A stretch of 20,852 bases of DNA from Geosiphon pyriformis (Eukaryota; Glomeromycota; Glomeromycetes; Archaeosporales; Geosiphonaceae): contig JAAOMT010000741.1 in assembly GCA_016748015.1 (NCBI GenBank), positions 137,440-158,291 on the forward strand, written 5' to 3'. Below the pieces are notes generated by a model that was not told the DNA's origin, searched no databases, and was given only the letters and a program-made list of their open reading frames with translations. How positions within the stretch are numbered: position 1 is the stretch's first letter; every line of letters starts with the position of its first letter. Position numbers and translations under genes: made by a program. Positions 8,730 to 18,442 of this stretch are shown piece by piece.

Positions 8730-9130
8730 TAAGCATGAATCTATTGAAGTTTACACTGATGGGTCTATCAATAGTTTGGGGTCAATTGGTGTCTATGGTG
8801 GCACTGCTGCTTATTTTCCAAGAGCCAATATTAGCATTGGTGTAAAAGTTCTTGGCTCATTGTCCTCAACACTGGTAGAACTACAAGCTATTACTTTGGC
8901 ACTGGATTGTGTACCTATTTCTAGCACAGTTGAATTGTTCACAGATAGTCAGGCATTGCTAGACATTTGTAAATTTGACATAGACATGTCTGTTCTTGAT
9001 TTTTGCTGCGAATGTTGAATTGAGAAGGAGCATATTTGTCAAGTTATTTCAAAAAAAAATCTGTTAGTCACATGGAGAAAGATCAAAGGACATTCAGACA
9101 TTATCGAAAATGAACAGGTGGATTTTCTTG
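8730..9130 (+). other. RNase H domain of LINE-1
   Basis: The four acidic active-site positions of RNase H can all be read: VYTDGS (Asp codon 8758-8760), STLVELQAI (Glu 8878-8880), LFTDSQALLD (Asp 8944-8946), and KGHSDIIENEQVDFLA (Asp 9121-9123, with the conserved His just before). One TGA interrupts the domain at 9016-9018, where related sequences suggest Trp. The domain would remove RNA from RNA:DNA hybrids during retrotransposition. It is the best-kept catalytic module of this copy. Confidence 0.85.
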
Positions 9131-9489
9131 CTAACATCACAGTTTTCTCTAAATCTATGCTGTCCTTGGATGTGCCATATCACTTTCTCAGGGTCAAAGA
9201 CAGGCCTGTTTCTGAGAATGCATGTTATTTTATCAAAAACTTGTTCAATGCTGTTAATTTTGTCAAGTAAGACTCCAAGTGTGGCACTAGTATTATTGAG
9301 ACTGGTGATGCTGGCAAAATCGATGCACACAAGTCATTCAGTGTTTGGCACCCTAATGGTAGGATCCAATCTGGTTATACCAGTTTGTTTTCAGCTTCTT
9401 TGCAGTCCTATCTTATGAAATCTCTACATCGTTGCCTGCTGGTCACTGTAAGAAAGAGGTTGTATGATCCCAGGTATCTTAGCGTAATG

Positions 9490-9537
9490 TGTATTAGGTG
9501 TAGTATGGTCGAGGACTCTGATCACTTATTTCTATGC
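9490..9537 (+). other. C-terminal zinc motif of LINE-1 ORF2
   Basis: CIRCSMVEDSDHLFLC fits C-X2-C-X7-H-X3-C, the zinc-binding motif found near the C-terminus of many LINE ORF2 proteins. It is intact, and the same spacing occurs in LINE-2 and LINE-3. In other LINEs this region helps bind element RNA or target DNA; here the role is inferred from the family. Confidence 0.8.
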
Positions 9538-10038
9538 TCACATGATAACAATGCCAAGAGGATTATATTGTTTTCTATTAGAGAAAGGTGGTACAAAGTG
9601 GCTGGTGATTCCGCTATAGGTGATAGGGTGGTATATTCTCTGTATAAAGCTGAGTTATTCTATAGTTTGTACATGTTATTGGCCAAGGGATTTGTGTTGA
9701 AAAGCTGGACAGCTGATGCTATCCGGTGTCTTGGCTTGGCTTCAGGTGGCCATGTGATCATCAATTTGGTTTATAGTCTTGTGGAGTGTCATAGATTAGA
9801 CATTTGGTTGCCTGCAGCCAAATTAAGAGCCTTCTATGAAAAGCACAATCTGTTACTATGTAATAGATTTATAGTGCCATTGGTTATTGGTTTGTTGGAC
9901 TTCTAAGCTGTTGATGTTATCTGTGGCCTTGGTATTAGGTTGGGTATTTACATGAGCTTTGGTTTGTGTCCTCATATTGCTGGTTTGGGTTTTGGTTTCT
10001 TGTGTAATATTTCTTTAATAGATCCTGTGAGTGCGTAG

Positions 10039-10165
10039 TGCTGTCTTGACTAGGCTAAGTATCTGGTTACGTGTAGAAAAGACATGAGCTATACTTAATT
10101 TAAAATCTAGTTTGATTTTATGTATTTAGGTAGTAGTTAGACTGCACTTGTAAAACTCTAATAAA
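10039..10165 (+). other. 3' UTR and tail of LINE-1
   Basis: The sequence after the ORF2 stop aligns by eye with the ends of LINE-2 and LINE-3: TGTCTTGA, then TAAGTATCTGGTTACGTGTA, then GAAAAGACATGAGC, then ACTTAATTTA, then TTTGATTTTATGTATTTAG, then GTAGTTAGACTGCACTTGTAA. It ends in a CTAATAAAAAATAAAAAA tail. Shared 3' UTRs are usually what the reverse transcriptase recognises when it starts copying. Confidence 0.75.
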
Positions 10166-12009
10166 AAATAAAAAAAATAATGTAAAACGATATTAATAAT
10201 TAAATATATTTTATTAAATATAATATTTTTTTAAAATACCAGTTTTAATAATAATAATATTTAAATTTTTTTGAAAATTATTAGTAATAATTACATATTA
10301 ATATTATTAAAAAAATCAGAAAAATAAAAAATAAAACAAATATAATTATATACTTAAAAAACCAATTTATTAATTATAAAAACAGTATAACCAAAAAAAA
10401 ATTAGCCAATTTGGCTTTAAAACTATTATAAAAAACAATAATTTTTAATTAATTAATTAAAAAAAATTTAATATTATTTTTTTATTAACACAAATTAATA
10501 AACAAAAATAGTATTAACAACAAAAATTTTTTTAAAATAAATAATAATATATTGTTATAAACTAACAGATTTTAATGTTATTAAGAGTAATACCAAAAAA
10601 AAATTACAAAAAACAATAACAAAAAAAAATAATAAATTAATAATTATTACAAAAAATTTTTCAATTTTAAAAATAAAAAAATTTAGCAAACTTAATTTAT
10701 ACAATAATATTTAACGAAACTTAAAATACAAATTTTATATAAAAAAACTTAAAATTGTATTTAATAATTAAATTTAACTCAAAAAATTTATGTAAAAATT
10801 AAAATACAGTTTTAATAATTTTATTAAATAATAAGATAAAGTTTATTTACTTAAAAAATTTTTAATAATTAATAATTATTTCTTAAATATTATTAAAAAC
10901 AATATTATTAGAAAAAAAAGTAAATTTAAATTTTATTTATAATTATAATAAAACTAAATATTATATTAATACAAAAAAAAAACCGATAAAAAAGCCAAAA
11001 AAAATCAAAGTTTTATTTTTTTATAAAAAAAAATTGGCTTTAATAATATTAAATTATTATTAAAAATACTAAAAAAATAAAGTTTTTTAATATTATAAAA
11101 GAATTAATACTCAATTTAAAAAAGAAAAAAAAAGTTGTTTTAGTTTTTTTTGCTATTTAAATAATAATAAAAAAGTAACAAAAAATAATGGCTTAACTAT
11201 AATTAAAAATTTTAAAACTTTTTAATAAAAATATTAATTGTTTTAAAAAATAAAAAAATTGCAATTTTTTTAATTTTTGTTTTGATTATAGTAATAAAAT
11301 ACAAAAAAAAAGTATTTTTTTATAGATTTTTTATTAATTATTACAAATTAACAAAATAAATTTTATAAAAAATTATTATTATTTTATTAAAAACTTATCT
11401 TAATATTATACAGATTTAAAATATAAAAATTATTTTAAAAATAAATAGCTTATTAAAGATTTAACAATTTTTATTAATAATAATATTAATAACAATATTA
11501 ATAATATTAAAAAAATATTAAAATTTTTGGTAATATTTAGTGTTTTTTTAAAATTATAATATATACAAAGTAATAATTATTTTTAATATAATAATTTTAA
11601 AATATTATTAATTAATTTATATTTACTATAAACAAAAATTTTGAATTTTAAACAAAATTATAATTATAAAGAAAATATTTTTACAAATATTTAAAAATCA
11701 AATTAATAACTATATTTTTAAAACTACAATATTTCTAAAAATTTAATTCAGTTAATTTTTATTTTTTATTTAATTTAAAATCAAAACAAAAAAATAACAA
11801 CAATAAAAAACTTAATAATTTGTTTAAATAATATACAATATTCTAAGAATAATTGTCAAACAATTATAAATATTTAAACAAAAAATTAATAATAAATTAC
11901 TATTTTTATTTAAATTATTTTTAAAATTATTTGTTTGTTTATTAAAACAAAAAAAATTATATTATTAAAAAATTTAAGTTAATAACAAAAATTAACTTAT
12001 ATTAATATT
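10166..12009. other. Extremely A+T-rich block, left part, no genes
   Basis: About 1.85 kb is almost pure A and T; for example I count five G or C in 10801-10860. AAT/TAA/AATATT strings dominate and CG is nearly absent. No frame longer than a few dozen codons is seen and no RNA gene was recognised. Only short islands such as AGCCAATTTGGCT (10405-10417) and an AAGCCAA/TTGGCTT inverted pair (about 10993 and 11034) stand out. It is continuous in character with 12832-13624, and the LINE-2 insertion splits the two parts. It could be a centromere-like or gene-free compartment, or an ancient heavily mutated repeat; nothing decides between these. Confidence 0.7.
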
Positions 12010-12021
12010 AATTTAATTAAT
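12010..12021. repeat. Left target-site duplication of LINE-2
   Basis: AATTTAATTAAT is identical to 12820-12831 on the other side of the insertion. In such A+T-rich DNA a chance 12-mer match is possible, but its exact placement at the first base of ORF2 similarity and just after the A tail argues for a true duplication. Confidence 0.75.
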
Positions 12022-12688
12022 GGCTGCAGGTTTCACAAGCAAACTCTCTGCTGGTTTACATACATATTTTATAAAGGCCTTATATTATTGGCTACTTGTT
12101 GCTGTTCGAAAGTGACTTTACTTCAGATATTACTCTAGTGTATTGTGTTTATTTTGTGGTGATATAGAGATTTCTGATCATGTTTTCTCTTGTGAAATTG
12201 ATCTTTCCATCTGTTGTCAGCTGTTAAATACTTATGCGGCTTTCTGGGTGCTAATTTTTAGTCTCTCTTGTTCCTTTTCTTGTGTGTCTCAGCTTTTGTT
12301 ATCTTGTGCTTTTAATGTCTCTATATTCACATCCATTTTCAAAAGTTTTGTTTTTAAAGATTGGTTCTAAGAGGCTGTGTCTGTCTTTTATGATTCCAAA
12401 CTTGCAAGTTGGAGGATTGTGAATTTTGTGCATTTTATTAGTCTTAGTTTCAAGAATTATATCTGATCAGTCTGTACTAAACATTGAGTTTTCATGAAAA
12501 AGAATAGGTTAATTTCACCTGATGGTTTGATTCTTGTTTCGATTTCTAGATTGTTATTGGAGTTGTTTGCTAGTGTTGTTAGGTTGCTTGATATTGCTGA
12601 CACTTTTGGTGTTCACTTTGGTTTTCATAGATCATATTTATTTTTTTCTAGTATTGGTAATAATGTTTCAGTTTACATAGTTGCTTAG
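12020..12688 (+). pseudogene. LINE-2 ORF2 C-terminal fragment
   Basis: A single frame runs from 12020 to the TAG at 12686-12688 (223 codons counting stops) with four internal stops and no frameshift. It begins AAGFTSKLSAGLHTYF, matching GYTSLFSASLQSYL of LINE-1, and carries the zinc motif CLFCGDIEISDHVFSC (C-X2-C-X7-H-X3-C, 12146-12193). It ends with the hydrophobic FGVHFGFHRSYLFFSSIGNNVSVYIV tail. Two of the stops are TGA where related copies suggest Trp and Arg (around 12464 and 12482). All enzymatic domains are missing, so this is a dead-on-arrival insertion. It differs enough from LINE-1 and LINE-3 to be a separate subfamily. Confidence 0.8.
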
Positions 12689-12819
12689 TGTTGTCTTGAT
12701 CAGTCTGAGTAACTGGTCATGTGTAAAAAAAGCATAATTCGCATCTAATTTAGATCATTTATTTGATGTATTGTATTAGGTAGCATTTGGATCTCACTTA
12801 TAAAGTGTTAATAAAAAAA
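12689..12819 (+). other. 3' UTR and A-rich tail of LINE-2
   Basis: TGTTGTCTTGATCAGTCTG, GTAACTGGTCATGTGTAAAAA, CATCTAATTTAGATC, TTGATGTATTGTATTAGGTAG and ATCTCACTTATAAAG follow the ORF2 stop in the same order as in LINE-1 and LINE-3, ending in TTAATAAAAAAAA. Confidence 0.75.
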
Positions 12820-12831
12820 AATTTAATTAAT
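12820..12831. repeat. Right target-site duplication of LINE-2
   Basis: AATTTAATTAAT, identical to 12010-12021, directly follows the A-rich tail of LINE-2 and leads back into A+T-rich DNA. Confidence 0.75.
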
Positions 12832-13624
12832 TATTAAAAGAATAACAAAATAATTATTTAAAAAAAAAACATTTTAAACCAATTTTAAATGAAAAAAATA
12901 ATAAAAATACAAACAAAAAAAAGAAAATAAAAACAATAACAATAAAAATAAAAACAAAAACAAAAACATAATTATTTTAAATATTGCAAAAATTTTTAAG
13001 TTTTTAAAAAAAAATATTGACTAATTTTTAAGAATAATTTAATAAAATTATAAAAACAACAAATATTAATAAATAAAATAAAGCTAAAATACTAAAATTA
13101 ATATTTTGTTTTTTATAAAAAACAGTAAATAAATAGATTAGAAATTTTAATATTGTTATAAAATTATTAATTTTATAAGTTTTTTGATTCAAATTATTTG
13201 ATATTATTGTAATTATAATATAAAATTTTTATTAAAATTATTTAATAAATTTTATTTCTAGTTTTTTTATATTATATATAATATATTTTTTAAAAAATTT
13301 AATTCTAAATTTTATTTACTGTTATTAAAAATTTTTTAAAACTAAATTTGTAATTGTCTAATGTGTTTTTTAATTTAAAAACACAAAATATTAATAATAT
13401 TTTTGAATATTTTTTAAAATATATAGCTGTAAATTTTTTATTGAATAATAATAATATAAATAATTTTAATTAAAAATTATTTTTCTAAAAAATTCAATTA
13501 ATAAATAATAGTTTTATTTAATAATAGATATAAGTAAGTTTTATTAATAAAAATTTATATTTTATAAATAATATTTATTATTATATATTAAATATTAAAT
13601 ATTAAATTTTTTATTTATTTATTA
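12832..13624. other. Extremely A+T-rich block, right part, no genes
   Basis: The character is the same as 10166-12009. It includes a short CAAAAA microsatellite-like run at about 12949-12967. The plus strand is A-rich up to about 13090 and then turns T-rich towards 13600. Its right edge meets the 3' tail of the minus-strand LINE-3. No coding frame or RNA gene was recognised. Confidence 0.7.
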
Positions 13625-13741
13625 AGTAATAAGTACAGTCCAACTATTATCTAAGTATATAAGATCAGACAAGATCCTAAATTAAGTGTGGCTCATGCTT
13701 TTTCTACATGTGATCAACCACTTAAGCCAATCAAAACAACA
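13625..13741 (-). other. 3' UTR of LINE-3
   Basis: On the minus strand, TAGTGTTGTTTTGATTGGC, CACATGTAGAAAAAGCATGAG, ACACTTAATTTAGGATCTTG, TGATCTTATATACTTAGATA and GTTGGACTGTACTTATTA follow the ORF2 stop. This is the same block order as in LINE-1 and LINE-2. Confidence 0.75.
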
Positions 13742-14245
13742 CTATACACCTAAACCACCTACCACAGGAAAGTCACACAGAAAACTGAAATACATGCTTG
13801 CCAATCTGAAATGTAAGCCAAAACATACATAAATATTTAATTTGATGCCAAAATCACAAATTTTCTTATGAGACCACCAAAAGACCAATTCAGAAATGGC
13901 TAGCACCACAGATCCATCTTTTGGCAAAAGGTTGTGCTTATTATAATGTGCCCTCAGCCTGGCATTCAACATTCAGATAGCAGATCTGTGATCTTCAGCA
14001 AAATTACAGATTATGTTAACAACTAATGACTTTCCATCAGACTCAGAACCCAACATACTCATTATGTCAGCCATCTAATCTTTTATCACAAAACTCTTGA
14101 CTAAAGCCATATACAAACAATTGGAAGATTCAGCCATGTGCAGAGATTGAACCACAGTGCATTCAACATAGCTAATACTTAGTATATTAGCCTAAGATCT
14201 GATCATATTAGAAATCAATTTTTTCTTGGCATCAGAGTTCTTTTC

Positions 14246-14293
14246 ACATAAAAATACGTGATCAGAATCATCAGTTAAACTGCAGCAGATGCA
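14246..14293 (-). other. C-terminal zinc motif of LINE-3 ORF2
   Basis: CICCSLTDDSDHVFLC keeps the C-X2-C-X7-H-X3-C spacing seen at the same place in LINE-1 and LINE-2, although the surrounding frame is shifted and carries stops. Confidence 0.75.
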
Positions 14294-14639
14294 TAAAATG
14301 CTAGAATAACTCGACTTGTACAATCTCTTTCTTTTTGCAATAGGCAGCTGATAATGTAAAACTTTCATAAAATAAGACCTAAGTATTGCAGAGACAAAGC
14401 TAAAAAAAACCTAAGCAAATACAACCATCTGGATGCCAAACTTTGAATATCCAGTGCATATCAAAATGCACATTGAGACTAAGATTTACAGCATTACTTA
14501 TACACCTAGATTCCTATCCAACAAAATTAACAATATTGAATAGATGCTTTATGAAGTAACAAGTATTACCAGAGACAGACCTGTCTTTGACAGCAAGAAA
14601 ACAATACATCACATTAACAGGCAGCACAAATTTTGAATC

Positions 14640-15120
14640 AGTGGCAGCATTCACAAAAAAGTCAGCATGCATATTACTAACAATTCCAGAGTGACTCTTG
14701 ACCTTGACTCAAGTAACTGACAGATTCTTAGAAGTGACAGTAGAACAGATGTGTTCTTTTTCAATCCAGCACTTTTTGTGAAAGTTGGGATTAACAGAAC
14801 AGTCCAAAGAAGCATACATATTCAAAGAGGCCTGGCTATTTGTGTGTAAGACCACAGAACTTGAAGCAGGAATGCAATCCAAAGTAAGAACAATAGCCTG
14901 CAGTTCTGTAAGAGTTGAAAACAGCAGACTGTATACTCTAATACTTACATTCAGATTGATGCATGAGAAGTAAGCAGCAGCATCACTACAAGTATTTACA
15001 GACCCTAAACCCTTGACTGAGCCATCAGTATAAATGTCTATAATACCAGATCCAAACTGTATAAGATGATTATTAATAAACCCAAAATTACACAAGAACT
15101 TACTTGGAGTGAAATGACAA
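14640..15120 (-). other. RNase H domain of LINE-3
   Basis: IDIYTDGSVKGLGS, FSTLTELQAIVLTLDC, LHTNSQASLN and KVKSHSGIVSNMHADFFV mark the fold. Three of four acidic residues remain; the Asp of TDSQ is Asn (14838-14840), and KGHSG reads KSHSG. A TGA at about 14709 replaces what is probably Trp just before the last strand. The domain is inactive by point changes alone. Confidence 0.8.
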
Positions 15121-15699
15121 GCCATAACACTACTGCCAACCAAACCACCATCTTCAATAAATGTGACTGTAAAGACAAACCAATCAGGAATGCGGCTCCT
15201 AAGATCCAATTTTTTCCATTTGTGAAACATATACCACTTGAAGCACACATAATGGTTTAGAAACTGATTTGCAAAGACAATGCTGAACTTTTGTAGTGAC
15301 TTAACCACATTTAGGTAATCTTTTACACCTAATATATCTGTAACAGGAGCACCAATATCAGATCAAAAAACATTAGGGACATCATTAATTAAAAAAGACT
15401 CATATGACACCAATGTGTTGGTTATGCTAGCTTAAAAGCAGTTGGTAAAATCAATTAACAATTTGACCAGAAAACTAAGAAGTTGCTGGAGCATCCAATT
15501 AACGGCCTGCAGATTTATGGCTCTGTGTTTGAACAATCTGCCAAGGACACCTTTTGAGTTGGCAAAATTAACCAAATTAGTTAGTAAGCATTTGGTCTGC
15601 AATTGACTAAATGACTTTAGACTATAGAACTCAGAATGATACAAAGCCTTCTTGAGAAAATCTCTGGATAAGTTAGTTTTGAGCTTCAAATTTTTTCTC

Positions 15700-16950
15700 A
15701 ACAACCTGTCCCATTTTTTACACACACCTGGCAACATATAAGTGAACTGAATCTTGTAGCAAACAATGAAATGAAGTACTGCAGACACTAGATACAAAAA
15801 TTGTTTGTCTAAAACAGCTTTTCTCAGAATCATATTTGTAAAAAATCTGATATTCAAGTGGGTTTTGCTTAGACTGTGTTTGGAAAGACCATTTGTAAAC
15901 AAAAAAATGTCCAAATATCTGTAAAATTCATTCTTCTTAGCAATCAGAATATTGGATCTACTAATCTGCAGCTAAGAGCACTTCACTCTCTGGTTGATTG
16001 ATATGACTACTGTCTTATCTGTGTTAATTGAAATGTCATTAATCTGGAAGAACTTATTAGTTATATCCAAAATATTCTGAGTTATAGCTCTGCTATTATC
16101 AATTCAAATGGTATTATCTACAAAAGCTCCAGCTGCCAGAAATGAAGTCAACCCACTTTTGAGATCCTGCCTACCAGATTTAGTAAAGAACTTTGAGTCC
16201 AATCTGTATTGTATAATTTATCATGTTTCTTGACCTTGCAGAGCAAAAAATCATAAAAATCTTTCACAATAATGATGAAAAAACTTTCTCCTGATCAAAA
16301 CCATCATGAACAACATAATCTTGTGTTAGCCCAAAATCTGTTATAATCTAATTGATATGGCCATTGTGTATGCTACCAAAGAACTTAATAAAATGAGAGC
16401 ACATCTTAATCTTAATCAGACTGTTTAACATGTGAAACTATCCAACAGAGTCATATGCTTTTCACATATCCTGAAAAACCAGCCACAACTCTTTATCCTT
16501 TTCCAATGCATCTTTAACAATCAAACCAACAGCAAAAATTGGAGTTTGAGTAGACATCTTCTTTAAAATTGAGAAGTTATTATCATGCAACACATCAAAC
16601 TTATTGCATGCCAAAGAGATCCTATCAGACAAAATTTTTGAGAGTATCTTCTGGGCTGTTTCAATCAAAACAATTGGTCTGGTATTGGTAAAGTCTTCTC
16701 CTAATTATATGGTTTTGGTATTATGGAGACTCAAGCTTGTTTCTATTATACAGATATAGAACCAGAAACCAAACAAGCATTAATAATGTCCAACAAACCA
16801 TCCAGAACTAGTTTATTATCATGTCTCTAAAGCTCATTAAGAATGCCAGAAAGACCAGCAGCTTTTTTATTAGGCAAATTTTTAATCACCCGAAAAAACT
16901 CACCAAAACTAATACTACTCATAACATCACAAAAAGCATTGTTATTAACA
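15700..16950 (-). other. Reverse transcriptase domain of LINE-3
   Basis: Readable blocks: LPNKKAAGLSGILNEL, VSIIPKPYN, TNTRPIVLIETAQKILSKILSDRIS, LVFQDM followed by a TGA and KAYDSVG (motif A), DQEKVFSSLL (motif B), FLAAGAFVDNTI (motif C, with the second catalytic Asp replaced by Asn), NDISINTDKTVVI and FTNGLSKHSLSK. Motif C is followed by a TGA in the same place as in LINE-1. Three frameshifts are inferred from jumps of this conserved order between frames. Confidence 0.8.
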
Positions 16951-17699
16951 TAAGCCAAAGAAACATATTGATTAAACCAATAAGTAAATATAAAGTTGGT
17001 AATTACATGTTTTTTTATTCATTTTTTCATGATATTATCAATCATGAACTTAACTTCATCAGACAACAGTATCAAATCATTATTTACAATTAAATGGTCA
17101 AGCACCACTTTGCAAAATAGACACTTTAAAACACTTTTGATCATCTGCCCCTTATTAGAACAAAAGTTTTCTATGCATTTCTCAATTGTTTTTCTGATAA
17201 GTACATTTTTTGCAATTTTAAACTCAAAATATTTGGATCTGCAGTATCTCTTTTTGATATTTGACAAGTGATATAAAATCAAGTTCAAATTTGTGCCATT
17301 GTTAATTATGTTATGCAAATTAGAAGTCTTTTTTTCATTGACAATGAACCAAGCTTTGATAAAGTAACCAGCTTCATAACTTCCAGATGATTTCAAACAC
17401 TTTACCAGTTTAGCCACCAACAATTTCAGTCTGAAAAATTTTGATGAATGTTTATTTCTTGAGCAATCAAATTCACTAAACCAGTATATAGAAAAAACTT
17501 CATCAACAGTCCTGACTACCATATTCTTAAGGATCACCCACATAGTATCTAAATCCCCACCAACTTTTGTACTATTAAACTTGGCAGATTTAATCAAGAA
17601 CCTGTTCAGTAAGCACTCCCTAAAATACAACCACTTCTCAATACTAATATCCTTGATTTTGAATTTCTACTTATTCCTATTAGCTTGTTTACATTTACT

Positions 17700-18425
17700 A
17701 TTAAGACTAGCATTCAGTAGACTGCCCAAGCCAATTAAGACCAAAACAGCATTGTAATCAGTATCAAAAAAATCAAAAATGGGTTCAATCTAATAACCAA
17801 CTACTGCAGAAGACAGACTCTCACTCATAAAAATAAAATCAATAATCCTTTCAACACCCTTTGAGTTATTCCAGATAGAAGCATTAACAAGTAGATGCCC
17901 AGCAAATAAATTAACCAAACCAAGATCTGAGCAAAACTTGAAGCTCATATTTTTTCCAGAGCCATTTTCATTGAAATCTCCACCAAGAACCACAAATGTG
18001 CTGAAATTAACAGCCTTAGCAATAAAAAAGTTGATTTCTGAAGTCTGATCAAACTTATTTGCAACAGAAGCACCAGCATACAAGCCCAAAATTGCAACTG
18101 AAAGCTTGCCTTTAAAGAAAAGCTGCACTGAAATAACCCAACCAGAAATATTCTCAATTTTAGATACATGATGAGCCAAAGAACTGTTTATAATAATAGC
18201 TACCATAGCATCAAGAAACCTTTTATCCAAACCAAATGAAAAAACACATATTCCCTTAAACTTGTTCATAATCCAAGATCTGATGCTAGGCCTCAACTTT
18301 GTTTCTGTAATAAATGAGATCATATTTCCAGACTTTTTATGTCAATGAACAATGTCTTCTTACTTGGCAGAAACATTAATACTCTGAACATTACATGTAG
18401 TCACCTTCCAAACCAAACCACTCAT
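17700..18425 (-). other. APE-type endonuclease domain of LINE-3
   Basis: Motifs in order: TTCNVQSIN, SFITETKL (catalytic Glu), LSVAILGLYAGAS, VVLGGDFNENGSG (Asp codon 17976-17978, intact), ASIWNNSKGVERIIDFIFMS, and, after a TAA, FFDTDYNAV. The catalytic His of the final TDH motif is Tyr (TAC at 17754-17756), a single C to T change on the coding strand. The N-terminal part has a TAA and a TGA between residues 21 and 30. The domain would nick the target to prime reverse transcription. Confidence 0.8.
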
Positions 18426-18442
18426 TGAAAAGAAGAAAGTTT

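Larger units (their letters stand above)
5571..10038 (+). pseudogene. LINE-1 ORF2 relic (endonuclease, reverse transcriptase, RNase H, zinc motif)
   Basis: One frame holds from 5571 to about 7475, a single-base insertion at about 7475-7476 shifts it by one, and the new frame holds to 10038. About 18 stops interrupt it, many of them TGA or TAG where the context suggests Trp. Domains in order: APE-type endonuclease C-terminal half (to 6071), linker helices (6100-6700), reverse transcriptase (about 6700-8030), connection (8040-8730), RNase H (8730-9130), and a zinc motif (9490-9537). The catalytic FxDD of reverse transcriptase reads F-I-N-D and the endonuclease GDFNE reads G-S-N-F-N-E. The protein would nick DNA and copy element RNA, but this copy is inactive. 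Confidence 0.85.
5571..10170 (+). mobile_element. LINE-1: 5'-truncated non-LTR retrotransposon
   Basis: The element begins abruptly inside the endonuclease domain at about 5571, where similarity to LINE-3 starts, and runs through reverse transcriptase, RNase H and a C-terminal zinc motif to a stop at 10036-10038. A 3' UTR shared with LINE-2 and LINE-3 follows, with a TAA/A-rich tail at about 10160. ORF1 and the N-terminal half of the endonuclease are missing, the usual result of incomplete target-primed reverse transcription. I could not find a convincing target-site duplication. The left flank at 5523-5570 separates it from the candidate LTR of the Gag-protease element. Confidence 0.85.
12010..12831 (+). 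mobile_element. LINE-2: short 5'-truncated LINE with target-site duplication
   Basis: The insertion lies between two copies of AATTTAATTAAT at 12010-12021 and 12820-12831 (12-bp identity; the outermost A of the right copy may belong to the tail). The body starts at about 12022 in the C-terminal part of ORF2 and ends in a TTAATAAAAAAAA tail directly before the right copy. A truncated 5' end, an A-rich 3' tail and flanking direct repeats are the hallmarks of target-primed reverse transcription. The host sequence is the A+T block, which resumes on both sides. Confidence 0.85.
13742..18425 (-). pseudogene. LINE-3 ORF2 relic (endonuclease, reverse transcriptase, RNase H, zinc motif)
   Basis: The start is ATG at 18423-18425 (MSGLVWKVTTCNVQSIN), chosen because the conserved CNV motif of APE-type endonucleases follows at once. 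Domains: endonuclease (18425 to about 17700), linker (17630-17019), reverse transcriptase (about 16950-15700), RNase H (15120-14640), zinc motif (14293-14246), C-terminal tail to 13742. Frameshifts are seen at about 16695, 16250, 16210 and in an eight-A run at 14402-14409; about two dozen stops occur. Catalytic losses: endonuclease TDH reads TDY (17754-17762), reverse transcriptase FVDD reads FVDN (16113-16124), and RNase H TDSQ reads TNSQ (Asn codon 14838-14840). Confidence 0.85.

Noticed and set aside
8142-8736. Minus-strand frames of 79 and 115 codons within LINE-1
   Set aside because: They are antisense to the conserved LINE-1 connection region and carry no family motif.
5571-10170. Target-site duplication for LINE-1
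   Set aside because: No direct repeat longer than about five bases could be matched between the 5' junction near 5571 and the tail near 10170.
10166-12009. Mitochondrial DNA insertion as the source of the A+T block
   Set aside because: No mitochondrial gene, tRNA or rRNA signature could be read in it; base composition alone is not evidence.
16821-17271. Two overlapping plus-strand frames of about 90 codons
   Set aside because: They are antisense shadows of the LINE-3 linker and reverse transcriptase start, with low-complexity composition.
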